Under the pieces are notes generated by a model. It searched no databases and had not been told where the DNA came from. It saw only the letters and a program-made list of their open reading frames with translations. A DNA stretch of 63,411 nucleotides from Eubacterium sp. (GTDB lineage: Bacteria; Bacillota; Clostridia; Lachnospirales; Lachnospiraceae), in contig JAAWDZ010000062.1 in the NCBI GenBank assembly GCA_022794015.1, positions 1 through 63,411 on the forward strand, written 5' to 3'. The translations under genes were made by a program, and so were the position numbers. Below, piece after piece: positions 33,768 to 44,027 of the stretch (position 1 is its first letter; the number at the start of each line of letters is the position of its first letter).

Positions 33768-36620
33768 TTAATCTGTAAATGTGTTAGAGCTGCCGTTTAC
33801 ATCTTTTGCCTGTCCGGTTAACAGATCTTTGGTATCGGATACTTTAAAATAGTATGCCAGTATATCTTTTGATACGTCTGCCGCATTATGGGATGTATAG
33901 CCGTATGCAATTCGTGTGGCAATGGAAATCTGTGGATTCTCATAGGGTGCAAATCCGACAAATAACGCATGGTTCGGACGGTTTACAACCTGCTGTGCCG
34001 TACCTGTTTTGCCTGCCACCTGTACCGGGAAATTATCAAAGCAATCTAAGTTCTCCACTACCATACGCATGCCGGAGTGAATGGCGTCCCACTGTGCAGA
34101 ATTTAACACGTCTATCTGGTTCCTTACTTCAGGAGCAAAGCTTTGCAGTACGTTTTCATCGGAGTCCTGAATCTCCTTTAAGAGCGTTTCCTGATATACG
34201 GTTCCTCTGTTGGCAACGGCCGTTACATACCGTGCAATTTGTGTTGTAGTATAGTTATTATTACTCTGCCCGATAGATGCTGTAATCGGATATTCATCTG
34301 CTACCTGTGGAGAATTTTCCGGTATTTCAATTCCGGTTGTCTCGTTTAAACCAAACATGGCCGCGTATTTCTGGACAGCCGCAATTCCCTTTTTCTCGTT
34401 GTAAATATTGTTATTTAAGCTGAGTCGGTATCCTGTTTCGTAGAAATAATAGTTACAGGAATCACGGACAGCCTCCGAGAGATCAATAAGACCGTGGCTG
34501 GAAGGATTAATCCAACAGGTCGGGCCTTTTTCTTCCAGGCGCGTAAATCTTCCCTCATCCAAAATTTCTGTCGTAGTGTCAATGACCTGTTCTGCAAGGC
34601 CGGCCGTGGCCATGACTAATTTAAACGTAGAACCAGGAGCTGTCCGTTCCTGTGTTGCGTGGTTTAACATCGGGTAAGACAAATCTTCCCGTAAGCTGTT
34701 AAAATAGTCGGAGTCAACCGTATTGGCAAGCTTGCGGTTGTCAAAGGACGGATAGGAAACCAAAGCTAAAAGTTCACCTGTTTTTACGTCAGTGATAACG
34801 CAGGAACCGCTGCAGGGATCCAGAGCAAGCTGCGCCGGTGTAATTTCCAGGTTCTTGATTCGTTCTTTAATAAAATTATAGGCCGATATGCTGCCGGATG
34901 TCAACGCCGCAAGCGGTTCTTTGTTTTTTAAAATTTCCTGATCATATAAAATAATGCAAAGCTGTGTTCCGCTGATTAAATTTTGCCGAATCATATACTT
35001 GTATATAAGTTTCGAAAAATCTCTGTCTTCTTTTAAAGATTCCCTGATATAATCCAGTAATGCCAGATAAATTTCATCGGAGTCAGAATATTTTTCATCT
35101 ATGGTAAATCCGGTAATATCAATCCAGTTCATAGCAATGGCGTAGTTCAGGTAATCTTTCAAACCGATACTGCCGTTTGCCCACTGAACATATACGGAAT
35201 CCTCTTTGTTGATTCGGTTTGTTACAAGGATATTTTGTTCTTTTAGCATATTTATGATAAAAGAAATATAATCCTCGTTTTCATTTTCCAGCTCGCCAAA
35301 CGGAGTTGCCGTTTCATTTGTCAGATCTGCCTGTATGGCGTCTAATACGGCGGACTGCTTGGACAGAAACGCCCCGTAAACCTCCTGTTCTGTTACGCTG
35401 GCGCCCTCTTCGGAAAAATGATCCATATTCAGGACATTATTCTCAATCAGTGCAAAATACACATCGTCAATTGGAATAATAACGTCGGAGGCTGTGGTTA
35501 TAGAAGAAGAATCGTAGTCCTTTACATTTTTAATGGAGTCATATACGATTCCTGCAATTTCCTGTTCTAACAGCTGATAAGCCGCCTTGGTCAAATCGGC
35601 GTCTATAGACAGCCAGACATTTTGTCCGACTGCTGGCTCGACACGTTCTTTGGTTTCAATCACTTTGCCCAGATTATCTACAAAAACAACTTCCTTTCCC
35701 TTTTTTCCGCGGAGCTGCTGATCTAAATACTGCTCAATTCCGGCTTTGCCAACCACATCCGTAAGAGAATATTCATCACTTTCTTCAGACAGGCTATCGT
35801 ATTCTTCCTGTGAAATTTTACCGGTATAACCAATGATCTGTGCAAAGTATTCGCTGTCTACATATTCGCGGACGGTATCTTCCGAAACTTCCACACCCTG
35901 TAAAATGTCTGCATGTTCACTGACGTATACTACCACTTCTTCTTTTACATTAGAAGCAATTGTAGTAGAAATATATTTCTGATAATTGTTTTCGGACATG
36001 GCATATCGGATTACCGTAATGCGGTACGCCATATCGCCCTCATAATTGCCGGCAATGCCGAACTTCGTTTCACCCTGCAGGTATGCCATAACCTGATCCG
36101 CGGTTGCTTCTCCTTCATGATATCCCAGCTTTTTGTTATAAGCAAGATCCTCCACCAGACGACGACCGTAAACATCGGCAAGGAACCGATCTAAAGCGGC
36201 GCCTTCTACATTAAAATAATAGCTGCCATCCAAAGCGCAGGATATCTCAAAAGTGTTGTCAATTGGATTGCCGTATTCATCCAATTTGATAATAATCTGT
36301 TCTAATATATGGTTTAAGGTTTGGTTTTTCTCTTCTGTAGAGTCATAGTTCCCATTGTCTTCGATCGTAACGGTATAAGCAAGCTCATTGTAAGCAAGCA
36401 GCTTGCCATTTCTGTCATAGATGTTGCCGCGGGTACTTTTTAATTCGCGTTCTTTTTCTATTTTTAACGTATAATTATTCAAATATTCTTCGCCGTTTAC
36501 AATCTGCAGTAAAAAAACCTGCTGTATCAGTATCCCAAAGAGGGCAATCATAACAGCCGACAGTACAAACAGCCGTGATTTAAAAAAATGAATCAAATAC
36601 TCTTTTATAGAATCAAGCAA
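33768..36620 (-). CDS. mrdA: penicillin-binding protein 2 (elongasome transpeptidase), enlarged
   Basis: 950 residues from TTG 36620, overlapping the mreD end by 8 nt. One N-terminal membrane helix, a dimerisation region with TRGNIYDRNGK, then the transpeptidase domain: SxxK as STFK (near residue 660), SxN as SCN, and KTGTAQQ (near 872). Between about residues 355 and 600 an insertion of roughly 240 residues, acidic and without a recognised motif, interrupts the usual link before VITDVKTGELLALVSYPSFD, making the protein about 250 residues longer than typical PBP2. Works with RodA and MreBCD in side-wall synthesis. Confidence 0.93.
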   Translation of the reverse strand: MLDSIKEYLIHFFKSRLFVLSAVMIALFGILIQQVFLLQIVNGEEYLNNYTLKIEKERELKSTRGNIYDRNGKLLAYNELAYTVTIEDNGNYDSTEEKNQTLNHILEQIIIKLDEYGNPIDNTFEISCALDGSYYFNVEGAALDRFLADVYGRRLVEDLAYNKKLGYHEGEATADQVMAYLQGETKFGIAGNYEGDMAYRITVIRYAMSENNYQKYISTTIASNVKEEVVVYVSEHADILQGVEVSEDTVREYVDSEYFAQIIGYTGKISQEEYDSLSEESDEYSLTDVVGKAGIEQYLDQQLRGKKGKEVVFVDNLGKVIETKERVEPAVGQNVWLSIDADLTKAAYQLLEQEIAGIVYDSIKNVKDYDSSSITTASDVIIPIDDVYFALIENNVLNMDHFSEEGASVTEQEVYGAFLSKQSAVLDAIQADLTNETATPFGELENENEDYISFIINMLKEQNILVTNRINKEDSVYVQWANGSIGLKDYLNYAIAMNWIDITGFTIDEKYSDSDEIYLALLDYIRESLKEDRDFSKLIYKYMIRQNLISGTQLCIILYDQEILKNKEPLAALTSGSISAYNFIKERIKNLEITPAQLALDPCSGSCVITDVKTGELLALVSYPSFDNRKLANTVDSDYFNSLREDLSYPMLNHATQERTAPGSTFKLVMATAGLAEQVIDTTTEILDEGRFTRLEEKGPTCWINPSSHGLIDLSEAVRDSCNYYFYETGYRLSLNNNIYNEKKGIAAVQKYAAMFGLNETTGIEIPENSPQVADEYPITASIGQSNNNYTTTQIARYVTAVANRGTVYQETLLKEIQDSDENVLQSFAPEVRNQIDVLNSAQWDAIHSGMRMVVENLDCFDNFPVQVAGKTGTAQQVVNRPNHALFVGFAPYENPQISIATRIAYGYTSHNAADVSKDILAYYFKVSDTKDLLTGQAKDVNGSSNTFTD

Positions 36621-37131
36621 CTTTACCTGTCCTCCTTTTTTCTGATTTTTCCAGGCGCTGATTGATCATCAGTAATATAAAATACAAAAAAACAGTAACT
36701 AAAATCGTATATACCCACTCCGGTGCTATGATATGAATGAAATAATACCGGAATGCAAAACGACTGCGCAGAAAAAATCTGGAAAAATAAATCAGAAGAT
36801 TGCAGAAGATATCGCTTGCCGAAATTAAAATCATAGGCAGCTTGATATCTTCCGGATAAAACAATTTCCGGAAAAATCCATTAAAAAATCCTGTGTACAT
36901 ATAAAGTAATGCATAAAAGCCGATAACGCCCCCATAAAACAAATCAATGAGAAGCCCGCTCAAAAAACCGATGTATATCCCGTCACGCTTGCCGCGCATA
37001 AAACCAAAAGACGATGTTACGATAATCAGAAGATTCGGAGAAATGGATGCGATTGCCAGTGATTTAAACAGGGTACACTGCAGTAAAAAGCAGATAATGA
37101 TGATTGCTGTTACGGTAATCTTACGTTTCAT
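36613..37131 (-). CDS. mreD: rod shape-determining protein MreD
   Basis: 172 residues, five to six predicted membrane helices, with the GFMRGKRDGIYIGFLSGLLIDLFYG signature region. Integral-membrane partner of MreC in the elongasome. GGAGG lies directly upstream; 11 nt after mreC. Confidence 0.92.
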   Translation of the reverse strand: MKRKITVTAIIIICFLLQCTLFKSLAIASISPNLLIIVTSSFGFMRGKRDGIYIGFLSGLLIDLFYGGVIGFYALLYMYTGFFNGFFRKLFYPEDIKLPMILISASDIFCNLLIYFSRFFLRSRFAFRYYFIHIIAPEWVYTILVTVFLYFILLMINQRLEKSEKRRTGKVA

Positions 37132-37142
37132 CGTATCCTCCG

Positions 37143-38006
37143 TTATTTATCTTCTTTGCCGATTTCTTTTTTGTCTAATATAACGAGCACCTCTCCCAGG
37201 TGTTCAAAATCAACGGCGGGTATAATTGTCCCTGATTTGGTCAGGTTATTGGCATCTTTTTCGATTTTGCTGATTTTGCCGATCATAATACCCTGCAAAT
37301 ATTTGTCGCTGATATTTGATGTAACAATATCCATGTTTTCTTCGACCTTATCATCCAAATCCTTCAAATCAGAAAAAAGGATCTGTTTATTGGTGTTCAT
37401 CTCCTGCAAATCCCCATGTACAAAGCAGGTTGCTTTCGTCTCGGCAATCATGGCGCTAACATTGCTTTCGTCGTCAATTATGGAACGTACCTTTGCGTAA
37501 TTGGGTCCTACATCCGTTACAATGCCTACAAGGCCCTGCCCTGCGATGACATTCATATCGGTTTCTATACCGTCATTTTTGCCTTTGTCAATTGTAAAAA
37601 CAGAAAACCAGTTGCCTGCATCCTTTCCGATGACGCTGGCAGCAACCTTCTGATAGTCGGAATATTCCTGATCAATTTTCAGAAGCTCCCGTAGATTGTC
37701 CAGTTCGTACTGCTCAAGCCGGAGCGTATTTAACTGGGTAGTAAGCTCGTCTACCTGTGTTTTTAGCCGGACATTCTCTTCCATAACATCCTTCAGATCT
37801 TCCAGATTGTCCGCTTTATCTGAAATCCAATAACCCACATAATTGATCCCCCGCTGCATGGGAACGATCATATAACCGGCAATGGCGCTTAATGGACCGC
37901 CGGAAAAACCGAATTTGTAGCTGACAAAAATACCTGCTACACACAAAGCCGTAAGAATAAACAGCAATAGCCGGATTGGAAATTTAAACTTTGATTTCCG
38001 TTTCAT
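37143..38006 (-). CDS. mreC: rod shape-determining protein MreC
   Basis: 287 residues from ATG 38006 (GAGG 8 nt upstream). One N-terminal membrane helix, a coiled coil (about residues 65-105), then the beta-rich extracellular domain (VIGKDAGNWFSVFTIDKGKNDGI and GLVGIVTDVG). Scaffold between MreB/MreD and PBP2. Gap of 12 nt from mreB. Confidence 0.94.
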   Translation of the reverse strand: MKRKSKFKFPIRLLLFILTALCVAGIFVSYKFGFSGGPLSAIAGYMIVPMQRGINYVGYWISDKADNLEDLKDVMEENVRLKTQVDELTTQLNTLRLEQYELDNLRELLKIDQEYSDYQKVAASVIGKDAGNWFSVFTIDKGKNDGIETDMNVIAGQGLVGIVTDVGPNYAKVRSIIDDESNVSAMIAETKATCFVHGDLQEMNTNKQILFSDLKDLDDKVEENMDIVTSNISDKYLQGIMIGKISKIEKDANNLTKSGTIIPAVDFEHLGEVLVILDKKEIGKEDK

Positions 38007-38018
38007 AAAATACCTCAA

Positions 38019-39035
38019 TTATTTTAAAAGTCTTGTCTTCATATTAAATGTCAAACGTTTGTATTTGTCATCGGAAATAATTTTAATCAAACCGCGTACA
38101 ACCGTTTCCTCCGGACTTTCACAGGTGTTTACACGAATATTTGTAATCTGGGTAAAAAGCTCGTCCAAGCCCTGAATCAAAGAACCGCCGCCGGTGATAT
38201 AAATACCTGCATGAATAATATCCCTTGCAACCTCAGGCGGGGTTTTTTCCAATATCATCTTGATGGAATTGCAGATGGAACTTAAATTGTCTTTTATGGC
38301 TTCATATACCGTCTGTGCACTGATTTCCAGTTCAATCGGCAGTCCACTGACCAGATCCCTGCCAACAATGATCATGCTCTCTTCTCTGCCCGGCAGGCCG
38401 GAACCCAGGGATTCTTTCAGCGCTTTTGCTGTCTTCTGGCCAATCACGAGATTGTACGTACGTTTGATATGGCTGATGATGGATTCGTCCAGGCGGTTGC
38501 CGCCGAAATGCAGCAGATCGCTTAATACCAGTCCGCCTAATGAAATGACGGAAATTTCTGTGGTATCGGCGCCGATATCTACTACCATAACTCCGGTAGG
38601 TTCATTTACGTCTAAACCAAGACCTGCGGCGTCTGCAATCGGTTTCTCGCAAAGCAGGACGCTTTTGGGCTTCACCTTGCTTTTATAAAACAAATCAAAG
38701 AATGCCTTCTTTTCTACTTCCGTGATATCCGTAGGCACCGCTACAATATATTCCGCACCATGAACTTTTCCTTTGACGCGCGCCTCAAGAAAGTCAAAAA
38801 TCATGGTCTGGACATTGTTAAAATCAGCAATCACACCGTTTACAATTGGAAAAGTGACGTGGATTGACTCTGGTGCTTTCTCATACATTGCATATGCAAC
38901 GTCCCCATATGCGTACATCTGGTTCTTGTTGACAATGGCAATGGTATTTTTTTCATTTAATATTTTGCCGGTTGATTTGCAGAACACTTTGATATTACAG
39001 GTTCCCAGGTCAATGCAATAAATATTGTTGTTCAT
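38019..39035 (-). CDS. mreB: actin-like rod shape protein MreB
   Basis: 338 residues. ATP-binding phosphate loops: IDLGTCN (family usually DLGTAN), VVDIGADTTEI, and ITGGGSLI; TFPIVNGVIADF near residue 60. Forms membrane-bound filaments guiding cell-wall synthesis. AGGGAG precedes ATG. First gene of mreBCD-PBP2-minCDE-rodA-mgsA-dac. Confidence 0.94.
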   Translation of the reverse strand: MNNNIYCIDLGTCNIKVFCKSTGKILNEKNTIAIVNKNQMYAYGDVAYAMYEKAPESIHVTFPIVNGVIADFNNVQTMIFDFLEARVKGKVHGAEYIVAVPTDITEVEKKAFFDLFYKSKVKPKSVLLCEKPIADAAGLGLDVNEPTGVMVVDIGADTTEISVISLGGLVLSDLLHFGGNRLDESIISHIKRTYNLVIGQKTAKALKESLGSGLPGREESMIIVGRDLVSGLPIELEISAQTVYEAIKDNLSSICNSIKMILEKTPPEVARDIIHAGIYITGGGSLIQGLDELFTQITNIRVNTCESPEETVVRGLIKIISDDKYKRLTFNMKTRLLK

Positions 39036-39062
39036 GTGGATCTCCCTTCCATCTGCTTATAA

Positions 39063-39755
39063 TCAGTGCAGCAGATGTTCCTCTTTAAAGCTGAAATATT
39101 GATTATCACCTATGATGATATGATCCGATAAGTGTATCCCTAACAATTCTCCGCCTTCCTGTATTCTCCTTGTCACAAGCTTATCCTGTGTACTGGGCAA
39201 AGGGATGCCGCTTGGATGATTGTGAAGCAGAATGATATGGACTGCCTGACTGGCCAGTGCACATAAAAACACTTCTCTCGGCGAAACTAAGGATGCGTTT
39301 ACAGTCCCGATCGATATTACTTTATCTCCCAAAAGGACACACTTTGCATCAAACATGCTTAAAATCAGCTTTTCTCTGTCCTCATGCCGGAGCTCTTCCA
39401 TATAGTAGGCTGCAACAGAGGACGCGCTGCCCAGTGCTACCTCACGGACGCGGGATGCCTTTGTCAGCCGCTTTGTAATTTCCGCAAGGCATTTCAGCTG
39501 TACTGCCTTGACTTTTCCGATGCCAGGGATGGAAACAAGCTCTTTGACACTTAAATAATAAAGATTTAAAAGGCTTTTTTCATTGCGGCTTAAAATTTCC
39601 TGCGCTACGTCAATGGATTTTTTGCCTGCGGTTCCCGTACGGATAATTACAGCTAAAAGCTCTGCGTCTGAGAGATACTCTGCGCCGAAACGGAGGCATT
39701 TCTCGTAGGGTTTCTCGGATTCCGGTAATTCTTTTACCGTTAAATGATGGTTCAT
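39063..39755 (-). CDS. radC: JAB/MPN domain protein RadC
   Basis: 230 residues: an N-terminal helix-hairpin-helix region (LVSIPGIGKVKAVQLK) and a C-terminal JAMM metal site (HNHPSGIPLPSTQD). Despite the name, a DNA-repair role is not established. In Firmicutes radC normally precedes mreB, as here, 27 nt apart. Confidence 0.95.
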   Translation of the reverse strand: MNHHLTVKELPESEKPYEKCLRFGAEYLSDAELLAVIIRTGTAGKKSIDVAQEILSRNEKSLLNLYYLSVKELVSIPGIGKVKAVQLKCLAEITKRLTKASRVREVALGSASSVAAYYMEELRHEDREKLILSMFDAKCVLLGDKVISIGTVNASLVSPREVFLCALASQAVHIILLHNHPSGIPLPSTQDKLVTRRIQEGGELLGIHLSDHIIIGDNQYFSFKEEHLLH

Positions 39756-39812
39756 GGAATGTCCTTTCTACTCCCTGCCTGTAAGGATAGATTGTAGATT
39801 CCAAAATCCATT

Positions 39813-41117
39813 CTACCACATTAGATTCTTATTAACAAGATTTTGCTCATAAAGTTTTTGTAACGACATTAAAATTCCAAATCTGGCATGGTGCCAGGTT
39901 AAGCCGCCCTGAAAATAAACGGAATATGGTGGTTTTAAGGGGCCATCGGCGCTCAGTTCAATGGATGAGCCCTGCACAAAGGCCCCGGCGGCCATGATAA
40001 CGTCGCTGTCATAGCCGGGCATTGCCCAGGGTTCCGGCGTTACAAAGGAATCTACGGGCGCTGCCGCCTGAATTCCTCTGCAGAACGAAATCATTGCTTC
40101 CGGTTTGTGGAATGTAACTGCCTGAATGATGTCGTGGCGGCTTTCCGTACCGTTTGGAATGACGTCAAATCCCAGTGTTTCGTAAATGTTTGCCGCAAAA
40201 ATGGCTCCTTTTAATGCTGCGTTTACGACAGACGGCGCAAGGAACAGTCCCTGGTAAAAGGATTGTATGACGCCTAAAGAAGCTCCCACTTCTTTTCCAA
40301 GACCTGGCGATGTAAGACGGTAAGCTGCGTTTTCCACACATTCCTTTTTACCGACAATATAGCCTCCAATGGGGGCTAAGCCTCCTCCCGGATTTTTGAT
40401 TAAGGAGCCGACTATCATATCTGCCCCCACTTCCAAAGGCTCTTTTTCCTCTACAAATTCCCCATAGCAGTTATCTACCATACATATGATATCCGGTTTT
40501 ATGGATTTTAGAAAGGAAATCAGCTCTCCGATTTGCGTAACAGAAAGGGTCGGCCTTGTGGCGTATCCCTTAGAACGCTGAATGGTTGCCAGCTTTGTCT
40601 TTTCACTGACCGCAGCCCGTATTCCTTCATAATCGAAACTGCCGTCTGACAGTAAATCCACCTGACGATAGGAAATGCCGTATTCTGCCAGAGAACCCTT
40701 CGAGGGACGGATGCCGATTACTTCTTCTAAAGTGTCGTAAGGCTTTCCCACTGGAGAAAGCAGTTCGTCACCCGGCCTTAAGCTGGATAAAAGCGCAAGG
40801 GCAAGCGCGTGTGTGCCGCAGGTAATCTGCGGGCGCACCAAAGCGTCCTCGCCATGAAAGCATGCGGCATATACGGCTTCTAATGTATCTCTTCCAAAAT
40901 CATTATAGCCGTATCCGCTTGTCGACTGAAAACATTCGGCAGAGACTTTTGCTTTCTGCATGGCGTTTATGACTTTTAACTGATTAAATGCTGTTACCTG
41001 ATCCAATGTATCAAAGCGTTCTTTTAGTTTTTCTTCTATTTTCGCTCCGAACTCATACACTTCGCGGCAAATGCCGAGGCTTTCATATTGTCTTCGGATT
41101 GCTTCACTGTAATTCAT
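39813..41117 (-). CDS. ynbB: methionine gamma-lyase family PLP enzyme (YnbB-like)
   Basis: 434 residues, fold-type I PLP enzyme of the PF06838 group once called aluminium-resistance proteins. GTHALALALLSSLRPGD, the VDNCYGEF Asp, and the PLP lysine in GSLIKNPGGG. The substrate is unproven, with cysteine/methionine-type lyase activity inferred from the family. It overlaps miaA by 14 nt; the miaA-ynbB order is conserved in Bacillus. Confidence 0.9.
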   Translation of the reverse strand: MNYSEAIRRQYESLGICREVYEFGAKIEEKLKERFDTLDQVTAFNQLKVINAMQKAKVSAECFQSTSGYGYNDFGRDTLEAVYAACFHGEDALVRPQITCGTHALALALLSSLRPGDELLSPVGKPYDTLEEVIGIRPSKGSLAEYGISYRQVDLLSDGSFDYEGIRAAVSEKTKLATIQRSKGYATRPTLSVTQIGELISFLKSIKPDIICMVDNCYGEFVEEKEPLEVGADMIVGSLIKNPGGGLAPIGGYIVGKKECVENAAYRLTSPGLGKEVGASLGVIQSFYQGLFLAPSVVNAALKGAIFAANIYETLGFDVIPNGTESRHDIIQAVTFHKPEAMISFCRGIQAAAPVDSFVTPEPWAMPGYDSDVIMAAGAFVQGSSIELSADGPLKPPYSVYFQGGLTWHHARFGILMSLQKLYEQNLVNKNLMW

Positions 41118-42060
41118 GTACGATCCCCTTTTCCTGTAGTATTGTAATCATTCTGTCTAATATGGCATCTGTATCGCAGGCGAAATCATGTTTATTCAGC
41201 CATATAACATCTCTTTCCCTGCGAAACCATGTCAGCTGGCGTTTGGCAAACCGCCTGGTATCTCTTTTTAAAATATAAATCGCTTCTTCAAGAGAATTTT
41301 CACCGTTTAAATAAGACAAAAGCTCCTTATAGCCCAGCCCCTGCATAGATACCATGTCTTTATGGCAGCCCATATTTTTCAAATGTTCCACTTCTTTTAA
41401 CAATCCCTGTTCCAGCATCAGATCCACGCGCCGTTCAATTCGCTCGTACAGACGGTTTCGTTCGTCATTTAACACAAAATAGGCAAACTGATATTTTGAT
41501 TCCTTCTGCCGTTCTGACGCATTGTGTTCCGAAATCGGATAGCCGTTTTGCCGGAAAAATTCCAGTGCACGAATTGTGCGTTTGATATTGTTTGGATGAA
41601 TTGCCCTTGCGGATGCCTCGTCTACCATGGCAAGCTGTTTATGCAGGGCAAGAGGGCCATCCTTTCTGGCTGTTTCCTCCAATTCCTCACGGATATGGGC
41701 AGAAGTCTCCTCTTTGGAAAAATTGATGTCGTAAAGTACGGACTGGATGTAAAATCCGGTGCCCCCGGTAAGGATTGGAATACGTCCGGCATCATAAATT
41801 TCCTGTATATATTTCCTGGCCAGTTTTTGAAAAATAACAATGTTAAACTCCTCATTTGGCAAAAGCTCGTCAATCAGATAATGTGGGATACCCCGCATTT
41901 CCTCTGGTTTGATTTTGGCGGATCCGATATCCATAAAGCGGTACACCTGCATGGAATCCGCTGAAATAACAGATCCGTTTATTTTTTTGGCCAGCTTTAC
42001 AGAAAGCTCTGTTTTGCCGGACGCAGTTGGTCCGGCAAGTATAATTAACGGTGGCTTCAT
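41104..42060 (-). CDS. miaA: tRNA dimethylallyltransferase MiaA
   Basis: 318 residues: P-loop GPTASGKTELS, SADSMQVYRFMDIGSAK, YLIDE and the C-terminal KRDTRRFAKRQLTWFRR. Adds the dimethylallyl group to A37 of tRNAs reading UNN codons. ATG immediately follows the mutL stop. Confidence 0.98.
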   Translation of the reverse strand: MKPPLIILAGPTASGKTELSVKLAKKINGSVISADSMQVYRFMDIGSAKIKPEEMRGIPHYLIDELLPNEEFNIVIFQKLARKYIQEIYDAGRIPILTGGTGFYIQSVLYDINFSKEETSAHIREELEETARKDGPLALHKQLAMVDEASARAIHPNNIKRTIRALEFFRQNGYPISEHNASERQKESKYQFAYFVLNDERNRLYERIERRVDLMLEQGLLKEVEHLKNMGCHKDMVSMQGLGYKELLSYLNGENSLEEAIYILKRDTRRFAKRQLTWFRRERDVIWLNKHDFACDTDAILDRMITILQEKGIVHELQ

Positions 42061-43974
42061 CTATATAATCCTCTTAAATTTCTTTTCTAATTCATATTTG
42101 TCCATGGAGATAATGGTTGGCCTGCCATGCGGGCAAAAATATGGGTTCTCCAGCTTCAAAAGCTCATCAATCAGGCTTTTTACTTCCTGCCGGTTTAAAA
42201 TATGGTTGCCTTTTACGGCAGCCCTGCAGGACATGGAGGCAATTTTTTCTAATACAAGCTCTGGTGTTTTGGCTTTTTGGATTTCCTCACAGGAACCTAA
42301 GATTTCCAGCAGAATCTGCCTGGTATCCAGGCCAAATAAATTGTCCGGCACGCCGCAGATTGCGTATTCTCTGCCGCCAAACGGCTCTATCTCAAATCCC
42401 AGCGCGGTAAGCTGCTGTTTTAATGCGGCAAGCGCCTGCTCTTCCTGGTTGTCTAACGTGAGAATCGTCGGCGGGGAGAGCATCTGTGTCGTATATTCTC
42501 TGTCTTTTAGGGAATGGATGGTTTTTTCAAACAGCACTTTTTCATGGGCGGCGTGCTGATCAATGATAAACAGCTTTTCGTCGTATTCAACTAACCAGTA
42601 AGTAGAAAAGAGCTGTCCGATAATCCTGTGCTGTTGTTTTGCCTGTTCGGACAGAAATTTCCCTTCGTATACGAGCTCTTCCTGTACATATTCTGGCTGC
42701 TTTTGTACTGCGTCGCCTGGCAATTGCTTTTGTATAGCCGCGCTGCTTTGTGATTGTGTATGTTTCGCCGCAGTATTTTCCTGCTGTTTCTGCGAAACCG
42801 GATTACTTAAAACCCGATCTTTTTGCGGATATTTTGGCTCATAAGGGGAATCTTTTTTTATAGAATTCCTAAGCTGTTCCAGACGCTTTTTTTCAAAAGG
42901 TTCCGGAAAATTTTCTTTTTTCTCTGATGCTTTTGCTGTTTCTCTGGAGCCGTTTTCACTGTTTAAAGATGCCTTCCGGATATGCTCCTGATCCATAAGA
43001 CACCTTCGGATACAGCGAAAGAGTTCCTGATAAATTTCCTCCTGCCCGTAAAAACGGATCTCCATTTTGGAGGGATGCACATTAATGTCTAACTGTTCTT
43101 TGCCAAAGGTAAAATACAGTACGCAAAACGGGTACTGATGCTGCATCAGAAATCCTTTGTAAGCGTCTTCTATGCTCTTAGCCAATAAGGAGCTGCGGAT
43201 ATACCTTCCATTGATAAAATAATTTTCAAAATTCCGGTTTCCCCTGGAAACAGCCGGTTTTCCAATAAAACCGGTTACCGAAAACTGTTCGTTCTGAAAG
43301 TCAGCCGTAATCAGGGAGGATGTAATATCTCTGCCGTAAATCTGGTAAATCACATCTCTGATATTGGAATTGCCGGAAGTGTGCAGCTTTGTCTGGTTAT
43401 TGACGATCAGTTTAAATGAAATATCCGGACGGGAAAGCGCAAGACGCTCCGCAAGCGCACTGATATACCCGGCTTCTGTTTGCGGTGATTTCAAAAATTT
43501 GCGCCTGGCAGGCGTATTGTAAAACAGATTGTGTACCAGAATGGTTGTGCCGTCCGGCGCGCCGATTTCTTCTTTTTCTTTTTCAACGGAGCCTTCTGTT
43601 ACATAACGCACCCCTGTTAAATCCGGTACCGTCTTGGTAATCAGCTCTACCTGTGCGACGGCCGCAATACTGGAGAGCGCTTCTCCGCGGAAACCCAGGG
43701 AAGAAACAGTCAGCAAATCCTCCACTGATTTGATCTTGCTGGTGGAATGACGCAAAAACGCAAGGGAAACCTGCTGTTTTTCAATACCGCAGCCGTTGTC
43801 CGTAATCCGTATCAGAGAAATCCCACCGTCTTTTATCTCAATTGTTATAGCCGTCGCCCCGGCATCTATGGAATTTTCCACAAGCTCCTTGACTACGGAA
43901 GAAGGCCGCTCAATGACCTCCCCGGCTGCTATTTTATCTATCGTATCCTGATCCAGTAATGCAATTTCTGCCAA
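42061..43974 (-). CDS. mutL: DNA mismatch repair protein MutL
   Basis: 637 residues from TTG 43974 with AGGAGG 9 nt upstream. GHKL ATPase domain: E-N box (VVKELVENSIDAGA), DNGCGI and GFRGEALSSI. A linker rich in Gln/Lys (about 340-440) and a C-terminal dimerisation domain with QHAAHEKVLFE (endonuclease metal motif DQHAxxE) and CPHGRPT; both support endonuclease activity, expected in a MutH-less bacterium. Confidence 0.97.
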   Translation of the reverse strand: MAEIALLDQDTIDKIAAGEVIERPSSVVKELVENSIDAGATAITIEIKDGGISLIRITDNGCGIEKQQVSLAFLRHSTSKIKSVEDLLTVSSLGFRGEALSSIAAVAQVELITKTVPDLTGVRYVTEGSVEKEKEEIGAPDGTTILVHNLFYNTPARRKFLKSPQTEAGYISALAERLALSRPDISFKLIVNNQTKLHTSGNSNIRDVIYQIYGRDITSSLITADFQNEQFSVTGFIGKPAVSRGNRNFENYFINGRYIRSSLLAKSIEDAYKGFLMQHQYPFCVLYFTFGKEQLDINVHPSKMEIRFYGQEEIYQELFRCIRRCLMDQEHIRKASLNSENGSRETAKASEKKENFPEPFEKKRLEQLRNSIKKDSPYEPKYPQKDRVLSNPVSQKQQENTAAKHTQSQSSAAIQKQLPGDAVQKQPEYVQEELVYEGKFLSEQAKQQHRIIGQLFSTYWLVEYDEKLFIIDQHAAHEKVLFEKTIHSLKDREYTTQMLSPPTILTLDNQEEQALAALKQQLTALGFEIEPFGGREYAICGVPDNLFGLDTRQILLEILGSCEEIQKAKTPELVLEKIASMSCRAAVKGNHILNRQEVKSLIDELLKLENPYFCPHGRPTIISMDKYELEKKFKRII

Positions 43975-44027
43975 TCTTGTGTTCCTCCTTTCCCGCTGTC
44001 ATTCCTGTGATGATTCCTCTGCCCTGT

